A stretch of DNA of 64,000 nucleotides from Clostridium intestinale DSM 6191 (lineage in GTDB: Bacteria > Bacillota > Clostridia > Clostridiales > Clostridiaceae). The position numbers and the translations under genes are program-made. Positions 35,015-43,801 of this stretch are shown piece after piece (position 1 is the stretch's first letter; each line of letters begins with the position of its first letter). Below the pieces are notes generated by a model that was given only the letters and a program-made list of their open reading frames with translations, was not told where the DNA came from and ran no database searches. Location: assembly GCF_900130055.1 (NCBI RefSeq), contig NZ_FQXU01000008.1:124001-188000 (forward strand). The letters run 5' to 3'.

Positions 35015-35887
35015 ATGGATTTTACAGCAAACTTTCCAAAAAAGTTTCCAGAGCAACATCAAAATATCCAACCAGGGATAGAAAAGGAAATGAATCCTAC
35101 ACCAATTTTTAAATCAGAGGGTTATGGAATTATAAATGGAAAACTAAAAGATAAAGTTGCAGTAATTACAGGTGGAGATAGCGGAATAGGAAAAGCTGCA
35201 GCTGTGGCTTTAGCTAATGAAGGAGCAGATATAGCTATAATATATAATAATGAAAATGAAGATGCAGAAGAAACTAAAAAAGAAATCGAAAAAATAGGAC
35301 GTAAATGTGTTTTAATAGCTGGAGATATCAAAATTAAAGATTTCTGCAATAAAGCTATCGAGAAAATAATAAGTTCTTTAGGAAAGATAAATATACTAAT
35401 AAATAACGCAGCTGTTCAATATGAACAACAAAATATAGAGGATATAACAGAAGACCAACTAAAAAAGACTTTTGAAACAAATATTTTTGGAACTTTTTTT
35501 ATGACCCAAGCAACTATAGCTCATCTTCAAAAAGGAGATTCTATAATAAATACCACATCAATTACAGCATATAGAGGGCATGAAACTTTAATTGATTATT
35601 CTTCAACAAAAGGTGCTTTAACTAGTTTTACTAGATCCTTAGCCATGAACCTTGTATCTAAAGGAATTAGAGTTAATGCTGTAGCACCGGGACCAGTTTG
35701 GACTCCACTTATTCCTGCCTCATTTGATGAAAAAAAGGTTGGGGATTTTGGAACAGATAATAAGCAAGGAAGGGCTGCTCAACCCGTGGAATTAGCAGGT
35801 GCTTATGTGTTTTTAGCATCCCAAGAAGCATCCTTTATAACAGGAACTACTATACATGTTAATGGTGGAGATATGGTGATGTCATAA
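35015..35887 (+). CDS. SDR oxidoreductase, general-stress type
   Basis: 290 aa, ATG behind AAGGAGGAAAATAG. The 45-residue N-terminal arm (FPKKFPEQHQNIQPGIEKEM...) before the Rossmann fold is typical of the YhdF/YdaD/YhxC group of Bacillus stress SDRs. Then TGGDSGIGKAAAVALANEGA for NAD(P), NNAA, and the catalytic pair in DYSSTKGALTSF, with PGPVWTPLIPA after it. Substrate unknown; related proteins accumulate in stress or in spores. Confidence 0.9.
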   Translation: MDFTANFPKKFPEQHQNIQPGIEKEMNPTPIFKSEGYGIINGKLKDKVAVITGGDSGIGKAAAVALANEGADIAIIYNNENEDAEETKKEIEKIGRKCVLIAGDIKIKDFCNKAIEKIISSLGKINILINNAAVQYEQQNIEDITEDQLKKTFETNIFGTFFMTQATIAHLQKGDSIINTTSITAYRGHETLIDYSSTKGALTSFTRSLAMNLVSKGIRVNAVAPGPVWTPLIPASFDEKKVGDFGTDNKQGRAAQPVELAGAYVFLASQEASFITGTTIHVNGGDMVMS

Positions 35888-35971
35888 AGCAGAATAATTA
35901 TATATTTATTTAATGGTTATATGTTATAATATATAAAATATTTTGTTTAGGAAAAGCAAGGGGGCTTTAAA

Positions 35972-36799
35972 TTGAATTGGGGAAGAAATATAGTAAAAGA
36001 AAGTAAAAGAATAGTAGTTAAGGTAGGGACATCTACCTTAACTTATGATAATGGTAAAATAAATTTAAAAAGAATTGATAAGCTGGCTATGGTGTTAGCA
36101 GATTTAAGAAATCAAGGGAAAGAAGTGGTATTAGTATCTTCTGGAGCAATTGGGGTTGGGTGTAGTAAGCTTAATCTAGAAGAAAGACCTAATACTATTA
36201 GAGAAAAACAGGCGGTAGCAGCTGTTGGACAGTGTGAGCTTATGCATATTTATAGTAAGTTTTTTGGTGAATATGGAAACGTGGTTGGACAAGTTCTTTT
36301 AACAAGAGATGTTGTAGAGGACGAGCATATAAGAAACAATGTTATTAATACCTTTGAAACACTTTTAGAAAAAGGAGTAATTCCTATAGTTAATGAAAAT
36401 GATACGGTGTCTATAGATGAGATAGAAAACATATGTAATTTTGGGGACAATGATAATCTATCTGCAATTGTAGCAAAACTTATTAAAGGAGACTTACTTA
36501 TTATATTATCTGATATAGATGGGTTTTATGATTCAGACCCAAGACATAACGAAGATTCAAGAATGATTAAAGAGATATATGAGGTAAATAAAGAACTAGA
36601 AGAATTTGCAGGTGGTGCAGGATCGTCTCAAGGAACTGGTGGAATGAAAACAAAACTTGCTGCGGCTAAGGTAGCTTTAGGAGCAGGAGTTAATATGATA
36701 TTAACAAATGGTAAAGATCCAGAGATATTGTTTGATATTCTTGAAGGGCAAGATGTAGGTACGCTATTTATAATTAAAAGGGGGCTAATTAATGAGTAA
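35972..36799 (+). CDS. proB: Glutamate 5-kinase
   Basis: 275 aa, TTG start behind AAGGGGGC. Amino-acid kinase fold: [40 protein letters not shown], and the glycine stretch [16 protein letters not shown]. It lacks the C-terminal PUA domain of E. coli ProB, which is usual in clostridia. First committed step of proline synthesis from glutamate. Overlaps proA by 8 bases. Confidence 0.96.
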   Translation: MNWGRNIVKESKRIVVKVGTSTLTYDNGKINLKRIDKLAMVLADLRNQGKEVVLVSSGAIGVGCSKLNLEERPNTIREKQAVAAVGQCELMHIYSKFFGEYGNVVGQVLLTRDVVEDEHIRNNVINTFETLLEKGVIPIVNENDTVSIDEIENICNFGDNDNLSAIVAKLIKGDLLIILSDIDGFYDSDPRHNEDSRMIKEIYEVNKELEEFAGGAGSSQGTGGMKTKLAAAKVALGAGVNMILTNGKDPEILFDILEGQDVGTLFIIKRGLINE

Positions 36800-38036
36800 T
36801 TTAATTGAAATGGGAAAAGAAGCTAAAAAGGCTTCAAGATTTTTGGGGAATTCATCTACAGAAGAGAAAAATAAGGCGTTAAAAAAGATTGAAGAGTTCA
36901 TTCTTTTAAGAAAACATGAAATAATAGCTGAAAATGAAAAAGATTTAGAAGTTGCAGAAGCAAAAGGTACATCAAAAGCTATGCTTGATAGATTAAGACT
37001 TACAGAAGCTAGAGTAGAAGAAATGGCAATAGGAGTAGGTCAAGTGGTTTCATTACCAGATCCAATAGGAGAAGTAGTGAGTATGTGGAAAAATCATGCG
37101 AACTTACAAATAGGCCAACAGAGAGTTCCTCTAGGGGTTATAGGAATAATATATGAAGCTAGACCTAATGTTACATTGGACGCAGCAGTACTTTGCTTAA
37201 AGACTGGTAATGCTACTATATTAAGAGGTGGAAGTGAAGCTATTAACTCGAACAAGGCAATAGTTAAGGTTATAGGCGACGCCTTAGAAGAAGCTGGGTT
37301 CCCAAGAAACTCAGTTCAGTTAGTAGGGGACACTAGCAGAGAAGTAGCTAAAGAAATGATGAAATTAAACAAGTATATAGACGTATTAATACCAAGAGGT
37401 GGAGCAGGATTAATAAAAACCGTGGTTGAAAATGCAACAGTTCCAGTAATAGAAACAGGAATAGGCAATTGTCATGTGTATGTTGATGGGGATGCAGACT
37501 TAGATATGGCTAAAAAAATACTTATAAATGCAAAATGTAGTAGACCATCAGTATGTAATGCCTGTGAAACTTTACTAGTACATGAAAATTTAGCCGAAGA
37601 ATTTTTACCATTAGTTTATGAAGGCTTAAAGGAATACGATGTTGAAGTTAGAGGATGTGAAAGAACTCTAAAGATATTACCTGATGTAGTAAAAGCAACT
37701 GAAGAGGATTGGGATACAGAATTCCATGACTATATACTTGCGGTGAAAGTTATAGATTCTTTAGAAGAGGCTATAGAGCACATTAATACTCATGGAACAA
37801 AACATTCAGAGGCTATTGTAACTAACAATTATTTTAATTCTCAAAAATTCCTAAAAGAAATTGATGCAGCAGCCGTATATGTTAATGCATCAACAAGATT
37901 CACAGATGGTTTTGAATTTGGATTTGGAGCTGAGATAGGAATAAGTACTCAAAAACTTCATGCAAGAGGCCCAATGGGATTAAAAGAATTAACAACTATA
38001 AAATATATAATCTACGGCGAAGGCCAGATTAGGTAA
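36792..38036 (+). CDS. proA: Glutamate-5-semialdehyde (gamma-glutamyl phosphate) reductase
   Basis: 414 aa. Aldehyde-dehydrogenase-superfamily reductase with [20 protein letters not shown] and the catalytic cysteine in [17 protein letters not shown]. The C-terminus [24 protein letters not shown] is characteristic of ProA. It reduces glutamyl 5-phosphate with NADPH; the product cyclises and goes to ProC, which is not in this window. Translationally coupled to proB through the overlap. Confidence 0.97.
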   Translation: MSNLIEMGKEAKKASRFLGNSSTEEKNKALKKIEEFILLRKHEIIAENEKDLEVAEAKGTSKAMLDRLRLTEARVEEMAIGVGQVVSLPDPIGEVVSMWKNHANLQIGQQRVPLGVIGIIYEARPNVTLDAAVLCLKTGNATILRGGSEAINSNKAIVKVIGDALEEAGFPRNSVQLVGDTSREVAKEMMKLNKYIDVLIPRGGAGLIKTVVENATVPVIETGIGNCHVYVDGDADLDMAKKILINAKCSRPSVCNACETLLVHENLAEEFLPLVYEGLKEYDVEVRGCERTLKILPDVVKATEEDWDTEFHDYILAVKVIDSLEEAIEHINTHGTKHSEAIVTNNYFNSQKFLKEIDAAAVYVNASTRFTDGFEFGFGAEIGISTQKLHARGPMGLKELTTIKYIIYGEGQIR

Positions 38037-38050
38037 ACCTTAATCCTGTA

Positions 38051-38074
38051 GAAGCTCTTCTTCTCAAGAGCTTC
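38051..38074 (+). other. Hairpin after proA
   Basis: GAAGCTCTT (38051-38059) pairs with AAGAGCTTC (38066-38074). No T run. The surrounding CTGTAGAAG...TTCATTAAAGTCATT resembles 7716-7750 after topB. Confidence 0.5.
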
Positions 38075-38172
38075 ATTAAAGTCATTTTAATTAAATTAAT
38101 TATGCTTATTAAAAAGTTAAAAAGCTAAAAAGGAAAATGTAATATTAAATTTAAAAAATAAATAAATCTATA

Positions 38173-38214
38173 AAAAGAACTGTTGCACTGATTATTTAGT
38201 GCAACAGTTCTTTT
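38173..38214 (+). terminator. Bidirectional terminator between proA and the P-type ATPase gene
   Basis: Perfect 17-bp stem (38173-38189 with 38198-38214), A4/T4 flanks. Confidence 0.9.
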
Positions 38215-38222
38215 GAATTTAA

Positions 38223-40820
38223 TTAGTTTTTTATAAGTCTATAGCATTGAATTAATATAGTTGGAGCTAATGCAAGTCCAAATATTTGTGCTAAGTTAGT
38301 TAATGTTATAGTAGAAACTAAGAATAAAGAACTAAGTGGAGTTATAAATAATATAGCTAATAATAGGGCTAAACCTGTAAGTATAGCATACCAAATATAT
38401 TGGTTAGTAAATAACCCTGTCTTAAGTATAGATTCTTTTCCTCTACAGTTAAAGCTGTGGAATAATCTAGCTAAACATAAAGTTGAGAATGCAAGAGTGC
38501 TTGCCAAGTGCCTATCCCCTGTATTCAATCCTATATAGTAAGCAGCCATTGTAGCTATTGTTATTAACACACCTTCACTTAAGATGCTTTTCATAAAATC
38601 TTTAGTTAATATAGAAGCATTGGCTTTTCTAGGTTTTTCCTTTAATAAATCACCTTTTGGTTTATCTACACCTATAGCTATAGCTGGTAAACTATCAGTT
38701 ACCAAGTTTATAAATAGTAAGTGAACTGGTTCAAAAGGAAGTGGTAAACCCATAACTGAAGAATATAATACTGATAAAATACCAGCAGTATTTCCTGATA
38801 ACAAGAATTTTATTGAGTTCTTGATGTTAGCATATATATTTCTTCCGTTAGCAATAGCCTTTACTATAGTAGCAAAGTTGTCATCTGTTAATATCATGGA
38901 AGATGCATCTTTAGATACCTCAGTTCCTGTTATACCCATAGCAATACCTATATCAGCTTGCTTAAGAGCAGGAGCATCATTAACACCATCTCCAGTCATA
39001 GCTACTATCATTCCTAAATCTTGCCATGCACGAACTATTCTTATTTTATGTTCAGGAGTAACTCTTGCATAAACAGAAATCTTAGGAACTAATTCTTTAA
39101 GTTGTTCATCAGATATTTTGTCTATTTCTATTCCTTCTATGGCCTCAGAATCATTTTGAAGAATTCCTATCTCTTTAGCTATAGCAGAGGCTGTAATTTT
39201 ATGGTCACCAGTAATCATAACAGGTTTAATTCCCGCTGATTTACAGTCTTCAACTGCTTTTGCTGATTCTTCTCTAGGTGGATCTATCATAGCCACTAAT
39301 CCTACAAAAGTATAGTCAAATTCATCTTCTAAAGATATGCCTGTCTCAGCAGGAAGATTTTTATAAACTAATGCTAAAACTCTTAGACCTCTTTTTGAGA
39401 AGTTCTCATTGGCATTTTCGATTATAGTTCTATCTTCAGGAGTTAAATCTCTTATACCTTCAGAAGTTTCTATGTGGTTTATTCTATTAAGTAGTACATC
39501 TACTGCACCCTTAGTTATTAATCTATAAGAAGAATTAATTTTATGGGTTGTACTCATAAGTTTCCTGTCTGAATCAAATGGTATTTCACTTAATCTCTTA
39601 TAAGAATCTCTAATTTCTTCTTCAGTCTTTGAATATTCAGAAGCAAGTTTTACAAGAGCTATCTCTGTAGGGTCACCTATTTCATTACCAGACTTTATAG
39701 AAGAATCATTACAAAGTGTTAAAGAATTAAGGAAAAAGCTATGTAAGTCATTTGATAAATTTAATTCATTGCTTTTTAAAGTAGAATTATCTATATACAA
39801 CTCTTTAACTTTCATCTTGTTTTGAGTTAATGTTCCGGTTTTATCAGAGCAGATTATTGAAACAGAACCTAAACTTTCAACAGATTTCAGCTTTTTAACA
39901 ATAGCACCTTCGTGAGCCATTTTTTGAGTTCCTAAAGCTAAAACAATAGTTACTATAGAACTTAATGCCTCTGGAACAGCAGCAACAGCAAGAGCAACAG
40001 AGAACATTAATGAGTCTATTATTGGTAAGCCTCTATAAATATCTACTAAGAAAATAACCAAACAGATTGCAAGTATACCTATTGTAAGTTTTTTACCAAA
40101 ATCATCTAAGCTTATTTGTAAAGGTGTTTTCTTTTCTTGCGTATTTTTAAGTAATTGAGCTATTTTACCTATTTCTGTATCCATACCAGTTCCAGTTATT
40201 AATACAGTTGCTCTTCCATAAGTTACAAGAGATCCTGAGAAAACCATGTTTTTTCTATCAGCTAAAGGTATGTTTTCATCAGTTATTATATCAGAATGTT
40301 TGTCAATGTTTAAAGATTCGCCAGTTAGTGAACTTTCATTAACTTGTAGTGAAAAGTTTTCTATAACTCTACCATCAGCAGCTATAAAATCTCCAGCTTC
40401 TAGAAGAACAATGTCTCCAGGTAAAACCTCTCTAGATGGTATTTCTATTTTTACTCCATTTCTGATTACTTTAGAATTTGGAGCTGAGAGAGCTTTTAAA
40501 CTTTTTAGTGAGGCTTCCGCTTTTACATGCTGGATTGTACCAAGTAAGGCATTAACAATAAGTACTATTAGAATTACTATGGTGCTTTCTTTGTTTCCTA
40601 CAGCAAAAGATACTATTGAAGCAGCTAGTAATACCCCAACTATAAAATCCTTAAATTGTTCTAGGAAAATTACTATTAGACTTTTTCTTTCGCTTTCAAT
40701 AAGTTCGTTAAAACCATGTTTATTTCTTAATGAGTCCAAAGAGCTTGAATCAAGTCCGTCATTAGACGTATTAAATTCGTTAAATAATTCATTGCTGGTC
40801 TTGTTGAAATGATTTTTCAT
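38223..40820 (-). CDS. P2-type cation-transporting ATPase (Ca/Mn type)
   Basis: 865 aa, ATG behind AAAAAAGGGGGATT. N-terminal cation-ATPase domain; actuator loop LTGESLNID; membrane helix 4 with AAVPEALSSIVTIVLALG; phosphorylation site CSDKTGTLTQNK; hinge MTGDGVNDAPALKQADIGIAMG; C-terminal six helices. This is the layout of PMCA/SERCA-like bacterial calcium pumps. A yybP-ykoY riboswitch in its leader argues that manganese is a physiological cue and that the pump exports Mn2+ (or Ca2+ and Mn2+). Confidence 0.93.
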   Translation of the reverse strand: MKNHFNKTSNELFNEFNTSNDGLDSSSLDSLRNKHGFNELIESERKSLIVIFLEQFKDFIVGVLLAASIVSFAVGNKESTIVILIVLIVNALLGTIQHVKAEASLKSLKALSAPNSKVIRNGVKIEIPSREVLPGDIVLLEAGDFIAADGRVIENFSLQVNESSLTGESLNIDKHSDIITDENIPLADRKNMVFSGSLVTYGRATVLITGTGMDTEIGKIAQLLKNTQEKKTPLQISLDDFGKKLTIGILAICLVIFLVDIYRGLPIIDSLMFSVALAVAAVPEALSSIVTIVLALGTQKMAHEGAIVKKLKSVESLGSVSIICSDKTGTLTQNKMKVKELYIDNSTLKSNELNLSNDLHSFFLNSLTLCNDSSIKSGNEIGDPTEIALVKLASEYSKTEEEIRDSYKRLSEIPFDSDRKLMSTTHKINSSYRLITKGAVDVLLNRINHIETSEGIRDLTPEDRTIIENANENFSKRGLRVLALVYKNLPAETGISLEDEFDYTFVGLVAMIDPPREESAKAVEDCKSAGIKPVMITGDHKITASAIAKEIGILQNDSEAIEGIEIDKISDEQLKELVPKISVYARVTPEHKIRIVRAWQDLGMIVAMTGDGVNDAPALKQADIGIAMGITGTEVSKDASSMILTDDNFATIVKAIANGRNIYANIKNSIKFLLSGNTAGILSVLYSSVMGLPLPFEPVHLLFINLVTDSLPAIAIGVDKPKGDLLKEKPRKANASILTKDFMKSILSEGVLITIATMAAYYIGLNTGDRHLASTLAFSTLCLARLFHSFNCRGKESILKTGLFTNQYIWYAILTGLALLLAILFITPLSSLFLVSTITLTNLAQIFGLALAPTILIQCYRLIKN

Positions 40821-40842
40821 ATTGAATCCCCCTTTTTTGTAA

Positions 40843-40980
40843 TAAAAAAGACCTTTAATATAATTCCTAATTTACAAAGAATTATATTAAAAGTCTCGTA
40901 ACCTAAATTATTAGGTACACAACACCAGACTAAAAATAGTCGTACTGTTGATGGTGTGTTTGGAACTACTCCCTTTTAAT
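40843..40980 (-). promoter_or_regulatory. yybP-ykoY manganese riboswitch with terminator switch
   Basis: On the minus strand the leader begins AAAAGGGAGTAG (from 40978), the hallmark 5' segment, continues with CATCAACAGTACGAC and GGTGTTGTGTACC arms, and closes with the 3' segment TTACGAGACTTTT (40889-40901), a close match to the usual GCAAGACC. An 18-bp stem (40879-40896 with 40849-40866) followed by six U residues forms a terminator that competes with the closing stem of the aptamer. Mn2+ binding would therefore allow transcription of the ATPase. Confidence 0.88.
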
Positions 40981-41056
40981 CAAGTTTTAATTACCTTATA
41001 AAGTTATCATATATAATTTAAAATGTCAATATATATAATTTCACTTTAAACATAAC

Positions 41057-41083
41057 AAAAAGGTTTAGTCAATAGACTAAACC
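41057..41083 (-). terminator. Terminator of the mini-gene on the minus strand
   Basis: GGTTTAGTC (41062-41070) pairs with GACTAAACC (41075-41083), 4-nt loop, with U5 in the minus-strand transcript. Confidence 0.75.
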
Positions 41084-41091
41084 CAAAGCAG

Positions 41092-41247
41092 TTAGTCATT
41101 AATTTTTTTTCTCATCTTTTCCTGCTTTTTAAGAACATCGGATTCACTTAATCCAGTTTCTTCAACTATTTGAGCTAAACCTATGTTTTTTTCAAGCATA
41201 TCTCTTGCTTGTTCCATTTGTTTTTCATGCATTCCTTTTCTAACCAA
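41092..41247 (-). CDS. 51-aa protein resembling the tail of Rpn/PD-(D/E)XK nuclease-transposases
   Basis: TTG start at 41247 with AGGAG 9 bases upstream. The product starts MVRKGMHEKQMEQARDMLEK and ends KKQEKMRKKIND. The middle, NIGLAQIVEETGLSESDVLK, is the helix-turn-helix-like C-terminal tail of recombination-promoting nuclease (Rpn) family proteins, without any nuclease domain. In E. coli the short Rpn tail products are made from internal starts and restrain the nuclease. Here the tail stands alone with its own ribosome site and terminator, so it is either a relic or a free-standing small gene. Confidence 0.65.
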   Translation of the reverse strand: MVRKGMHEKQMEQARDMLEKNIGLAQIVEETGLSESDVLKKQEKMRKKIND

Positions 41248-41358
41248 TCAGAATCACTCCTTTCTAACACTTACATAAAATATTGTTTTCATTTATCAGT
41301 TATTTTACCCGTAATATTGTGATAGAATATTTTGTATAAAGTGAAGGGAAACGAAATT

Positions 41359-42135
41359 ATGAAAGAGTATACTTTAATTACAGGTGCTACTTCAGGTTTA
41401 GGCTATGAATTTTCAAAAATTTTTGCTCAAAACGGTAATAATCTTATACTTATAGGAAGAAGATTGGAAAAGCTTCAAGAGATAAAAAAAGAGTTAGAAA
41501 ATCTAAACAACATAAAGATAGAAATTATTTCTGTAGATTTATCTAAAAAGGAATCTGTGGATTACATATATGATTTTGTGAACAAAAAAGATATCTTTGT
41601 GGATAATTTAATAAATAATGCTGGTTTTGGATCTTATGGAGCATTTTATAAAGTTGAAGAAGCCAAAGATTTAGAGATGATCGATGTGAATATTTATGCA
41701 TTAACTAAATTAATAAAAAAATTCCTTCCTAGTATGATTGAAAAAAATAAAGGTGGGATTCTTAATGTAGCTTCTACAGCAGCTTTTGCACCAGGAGTTA
41801 ATATGAGTGTTTATTATGCAACTAAGGCATATGTTTTATCCTTAACAGAAGCGTTATATGAAGAGTGTTTAGGTTATAATGTAAAAATTATGGCTTTATG
41901 TCCAGGGGCAGTAAAGACAGAGTTTCAGCAAATGGCTAAAGTAGAAAAGTCAGATATTTCGAAAAATAATCTAATGGATGCCACTTATGTAGTAAAAGAA
42001 GCCTATGAAGAATTTACTTATAAAAAAAGTGTTTTATTAGTACCTGGTTTTAAAAATAAATTGTTAGTTCAAGCAGTGAGATTTATGCCTAGATGGGTTA
42101 CTAGAAAAATTATAAAAAAAGTAAATAAAGGATAA
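41359..42135 (+). CDS. SDR family dehydrogenase (DltE/YqjQ-like)
   Basis: 258 aa from ATG 41359 (GAAGGGAAACG upstream). Classical SDR: ITGATSGLGYEFSKIFAQNG for NAD(P), NNAGFGSYG, VASTAAFAPG, and the catalytic YYATKAYVLSLTEAL. The C-terminus is basic and partly hydrophobic (VQAVRFMPRWVTRKIIKKV), as in membrane-associated SDRs acting on lipids or cell-wall precursors. Substrate unknown. Confidence 0.87.
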   Translation: MKEYTLITGATSGLGYEFSKIFAQNGNNLILIGRRLEKLQEIKKELENLNNIKIEIISVDLSKKESVDYIYDFVNKKDIFVDNLINNAGFGSYGAFYKVEEAKDLEMIDVNIYALTKLIKKFLPSMIEKNKGGILNVASTAAFAPGVNMSVYYATKAYVLSLTEALYEECLGYNVKIMALCPGAVKTEFQQMAKVEKSDISKNNLMDATYVVKEAYEEFTYKKSVLLVPGFKNKLLVQAVRFMPRWVTRKIIKKVNKG

Positions 42136-42165
42136 CTTTTAAGTGTTGTTATCAAATCATAATAA

Positions 42166-42202
42166 TATGACGTTAAGATACTATATAGTTCTTAACGTCA
42201 TA
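42166..42202. repeat. 37-bp near-perfect palindrome
   Basis: TATGACGTTAAGA (42166-42178) and its complement TCTTAACGTCATA (42190-42202) flank an A+T-rich, itself nearly symmetric centre. No T run on either side, so it is not a standard terminator, though it lies between two convergent genes. Confidence 0.7.
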
Positions 42203-42211
42203 AACACAAAG

Positions 42212-42874
42212 TTATATTTTTACTGATTGGAAGATTTCTTTTGATATATCTTGTAAAATAGAAAAATTCTTTTGATCAGGACAAACGATTGCAATTTCTT
42301 CAATTCCAATATGAGAATCTAAGAAAATCTTAACTTCCTCTAAAGCTATGAAGGCCATTTCCTCTACAGGAAAGCAGTATACTCCACTATTCATAAAAGG
42401 AATAGCTATATTTTTTATTGGATGTTTATCAATATAATCTTGAGTCGAAAGAGTTAGGTCTTTTACTAAATGAGAAAATCTATTTTCATGTAATCTTCTT
42501 TGTTGCCTTTCAATGGCTTCTAGTGTTTGTTTTAGATATATATCTTTGTAATCAATACATAAACCTAAAGCATTTTTATAAGCATTTCTTAAAATGGTAT
42601 GTTCATTATGTGTACCTCCCTGCCAAATAGGATTGACCATATGAATAATCCAGTAGATACCATTATCAGCTAAATTATAGGATTTAGTTATCTTAGCATA
42701 TCCAGATTTACATCCTTCAAGAGATTTACACTCTTTCAATAAGCTATCACCACAGGTTCTATGAATTACTCCGTCTATCCCACCTCCCCCTAATAAAGAA
42801 GAGTTTGCGTTATTTATGATGGCGGTATAGTTTTCTTTAGTTATATCACCTAAAATTAATTTCAACTTACCCAT
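42212..42874 (-). CDS. Macro-domain (ADP-ribose-binding) protein with an insertion
   Basis: 220 aa, ATG behind GGGTGATATT. Macro fold: KLILGDITKENYTAIINNAN, SSLLGGGGIDGVIHRTCG, AKITKSYNL, and IPFMNSGVYCFPVEEMA. Such proteins bind ADP-ribose and many remove O-acetyl- or protein-linked ADP-ribose. Compared with the usual 170-180 residues, about 40 extra residues (around 105-150, rich in Arg, Gln and His) sit between the helices before the last core strands. Single gene. Confidence 0.9.
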   Translation of the reverse strand: MGKLKLILGDITKENYTAIINNANSSLLGGGGIDGVIHRTCGDSLLKECKSLEGCKSGYAKITKSYNLADNGIYWIIHMVNPIWQGGTHNEHTILRNAYKNALGLCIDYKDIYLKQTLEAIERQQRRLHENRFSHLVKDLTLSTQDYIDKHPIKNIAIPFMNSGVYCFPVEEMAFIALEEVKIFLDSHIGIEEIAIVCPDQKNFSILQDISKEIFQSVKI

Positions 42875-43069
42875 AATATCACCCTTTTATTATTAAAAAT
42901 ATATAACACTATTAGTATATCCATGATATACCATATAATATGTATAATAATGGCTGTATTAAATAAAATAATTTAAATATATAAAGAAGAGAAAATTCTT
43001 TTGGTCATTGATATAATTGGTAAATATTGATAGACTTAACTTAATAAATAATTGATAAGAGGTGAAATA

Positions 43070-43801
43070 ATGTTAGAAATAAAGGGATTAAGTAAAAGAT
43101 TTAAGAGTGTAAATGTAGTAGATAAACTTTCGTTTACAGTCAATGAAGGAGAAATAGTAGGACTACTTGGTGAAAATGGTGCAGGTAAAACTACAACTTT
43201 AAGAATGATATCTACTATGCTAAAACCAACAGAAGGTAGTGTGGTGGTTAATGGATATGATGTTATAAAACAGTCAGATAAGGTTAGGAATGAAATAGGA
43301 ATCTTATTTGGAGGAGATGTAGGTATATATGATAGATTAACTGCTAAAGAGAACATTCAGTATTTTGGCAGATTATATGGAATGGCTGATGATGAAATAA
43401 ATAGAAGAATAGAGGAGCTAGCTAAGGATTTAGATATGAAAGAATATATAGATAGGAGAGCTGGTAAGTTTTCTAGAGGTATGAAACAAAAGGTTTCAAT
43501 AGCAAGAACAATAGTACATTCACCAAAGGTAATGTTGTTTGATGAACCTAGTACAGGCTTGGATGTTTCCGCTGCTAGAGTTATACATGACTTTATAATT
43601 AAGTGTAAGGGAGAAAATAAAACAATTCTCTTATCATCTCATTCTATGAGAGAAGTTGAAAAACTTTGTGATAGAGTAGTAATAATTAATAAAGGAAAAC
43701 TTGTAGAACAAGGTACTGTAAATGAGTTGAAAACAAGATACAAAAATGAAGACTTAGAAGAAGTTTTTGTAGGGCTGATAGGGGGTAAAAATAATGAATA
43801 A
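43070..43801 (+). CDS. natA: NatA-type ABC exporter ATPase
   Basis: 243 aa from ATG 43070 (AGAGGTGAAATA upstream). ABC ATPase with Walker A GENGAGKTT, Q-loop, signature FSRGMKQKV, Walker B LFDEPSTGLD and H-loop SSHSMREVEKL. Strong resemblance to Bacillus NatA, the ATPase of a two-component sodium extrusion pump. Partner permease overlaps by 8 bases. The transported ion is inferred from the family. Confidence 0.85.
   Translation: MLEIKGLSKRFKSVNVVDKLSFTVNEGEIVGLLGENGAGKTTTLRMISTMLKPTEGSVVVNGYDVIKQSDKVRNEIGILFGGDVGIYDRLTAKENIQYFGRLYGMADDEINRRIEELAKDLDMKEYIDRRAGKFSRGMKQKVSIARTIVHSPKVMLFDEPSTGLDVSAARVIHDFIIKCKGENKTILLSSHSMREVEKLCDRVVIINKGKLVEQGTVNELKTRYKNEDLEEVFVGLIGGKNNE

Noticed and set aside
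40246-40812. A 188-residue plus-strand frame
   Set aside because: It is antisense to the first third of the P-type ATPase gene and shows no coding motif.
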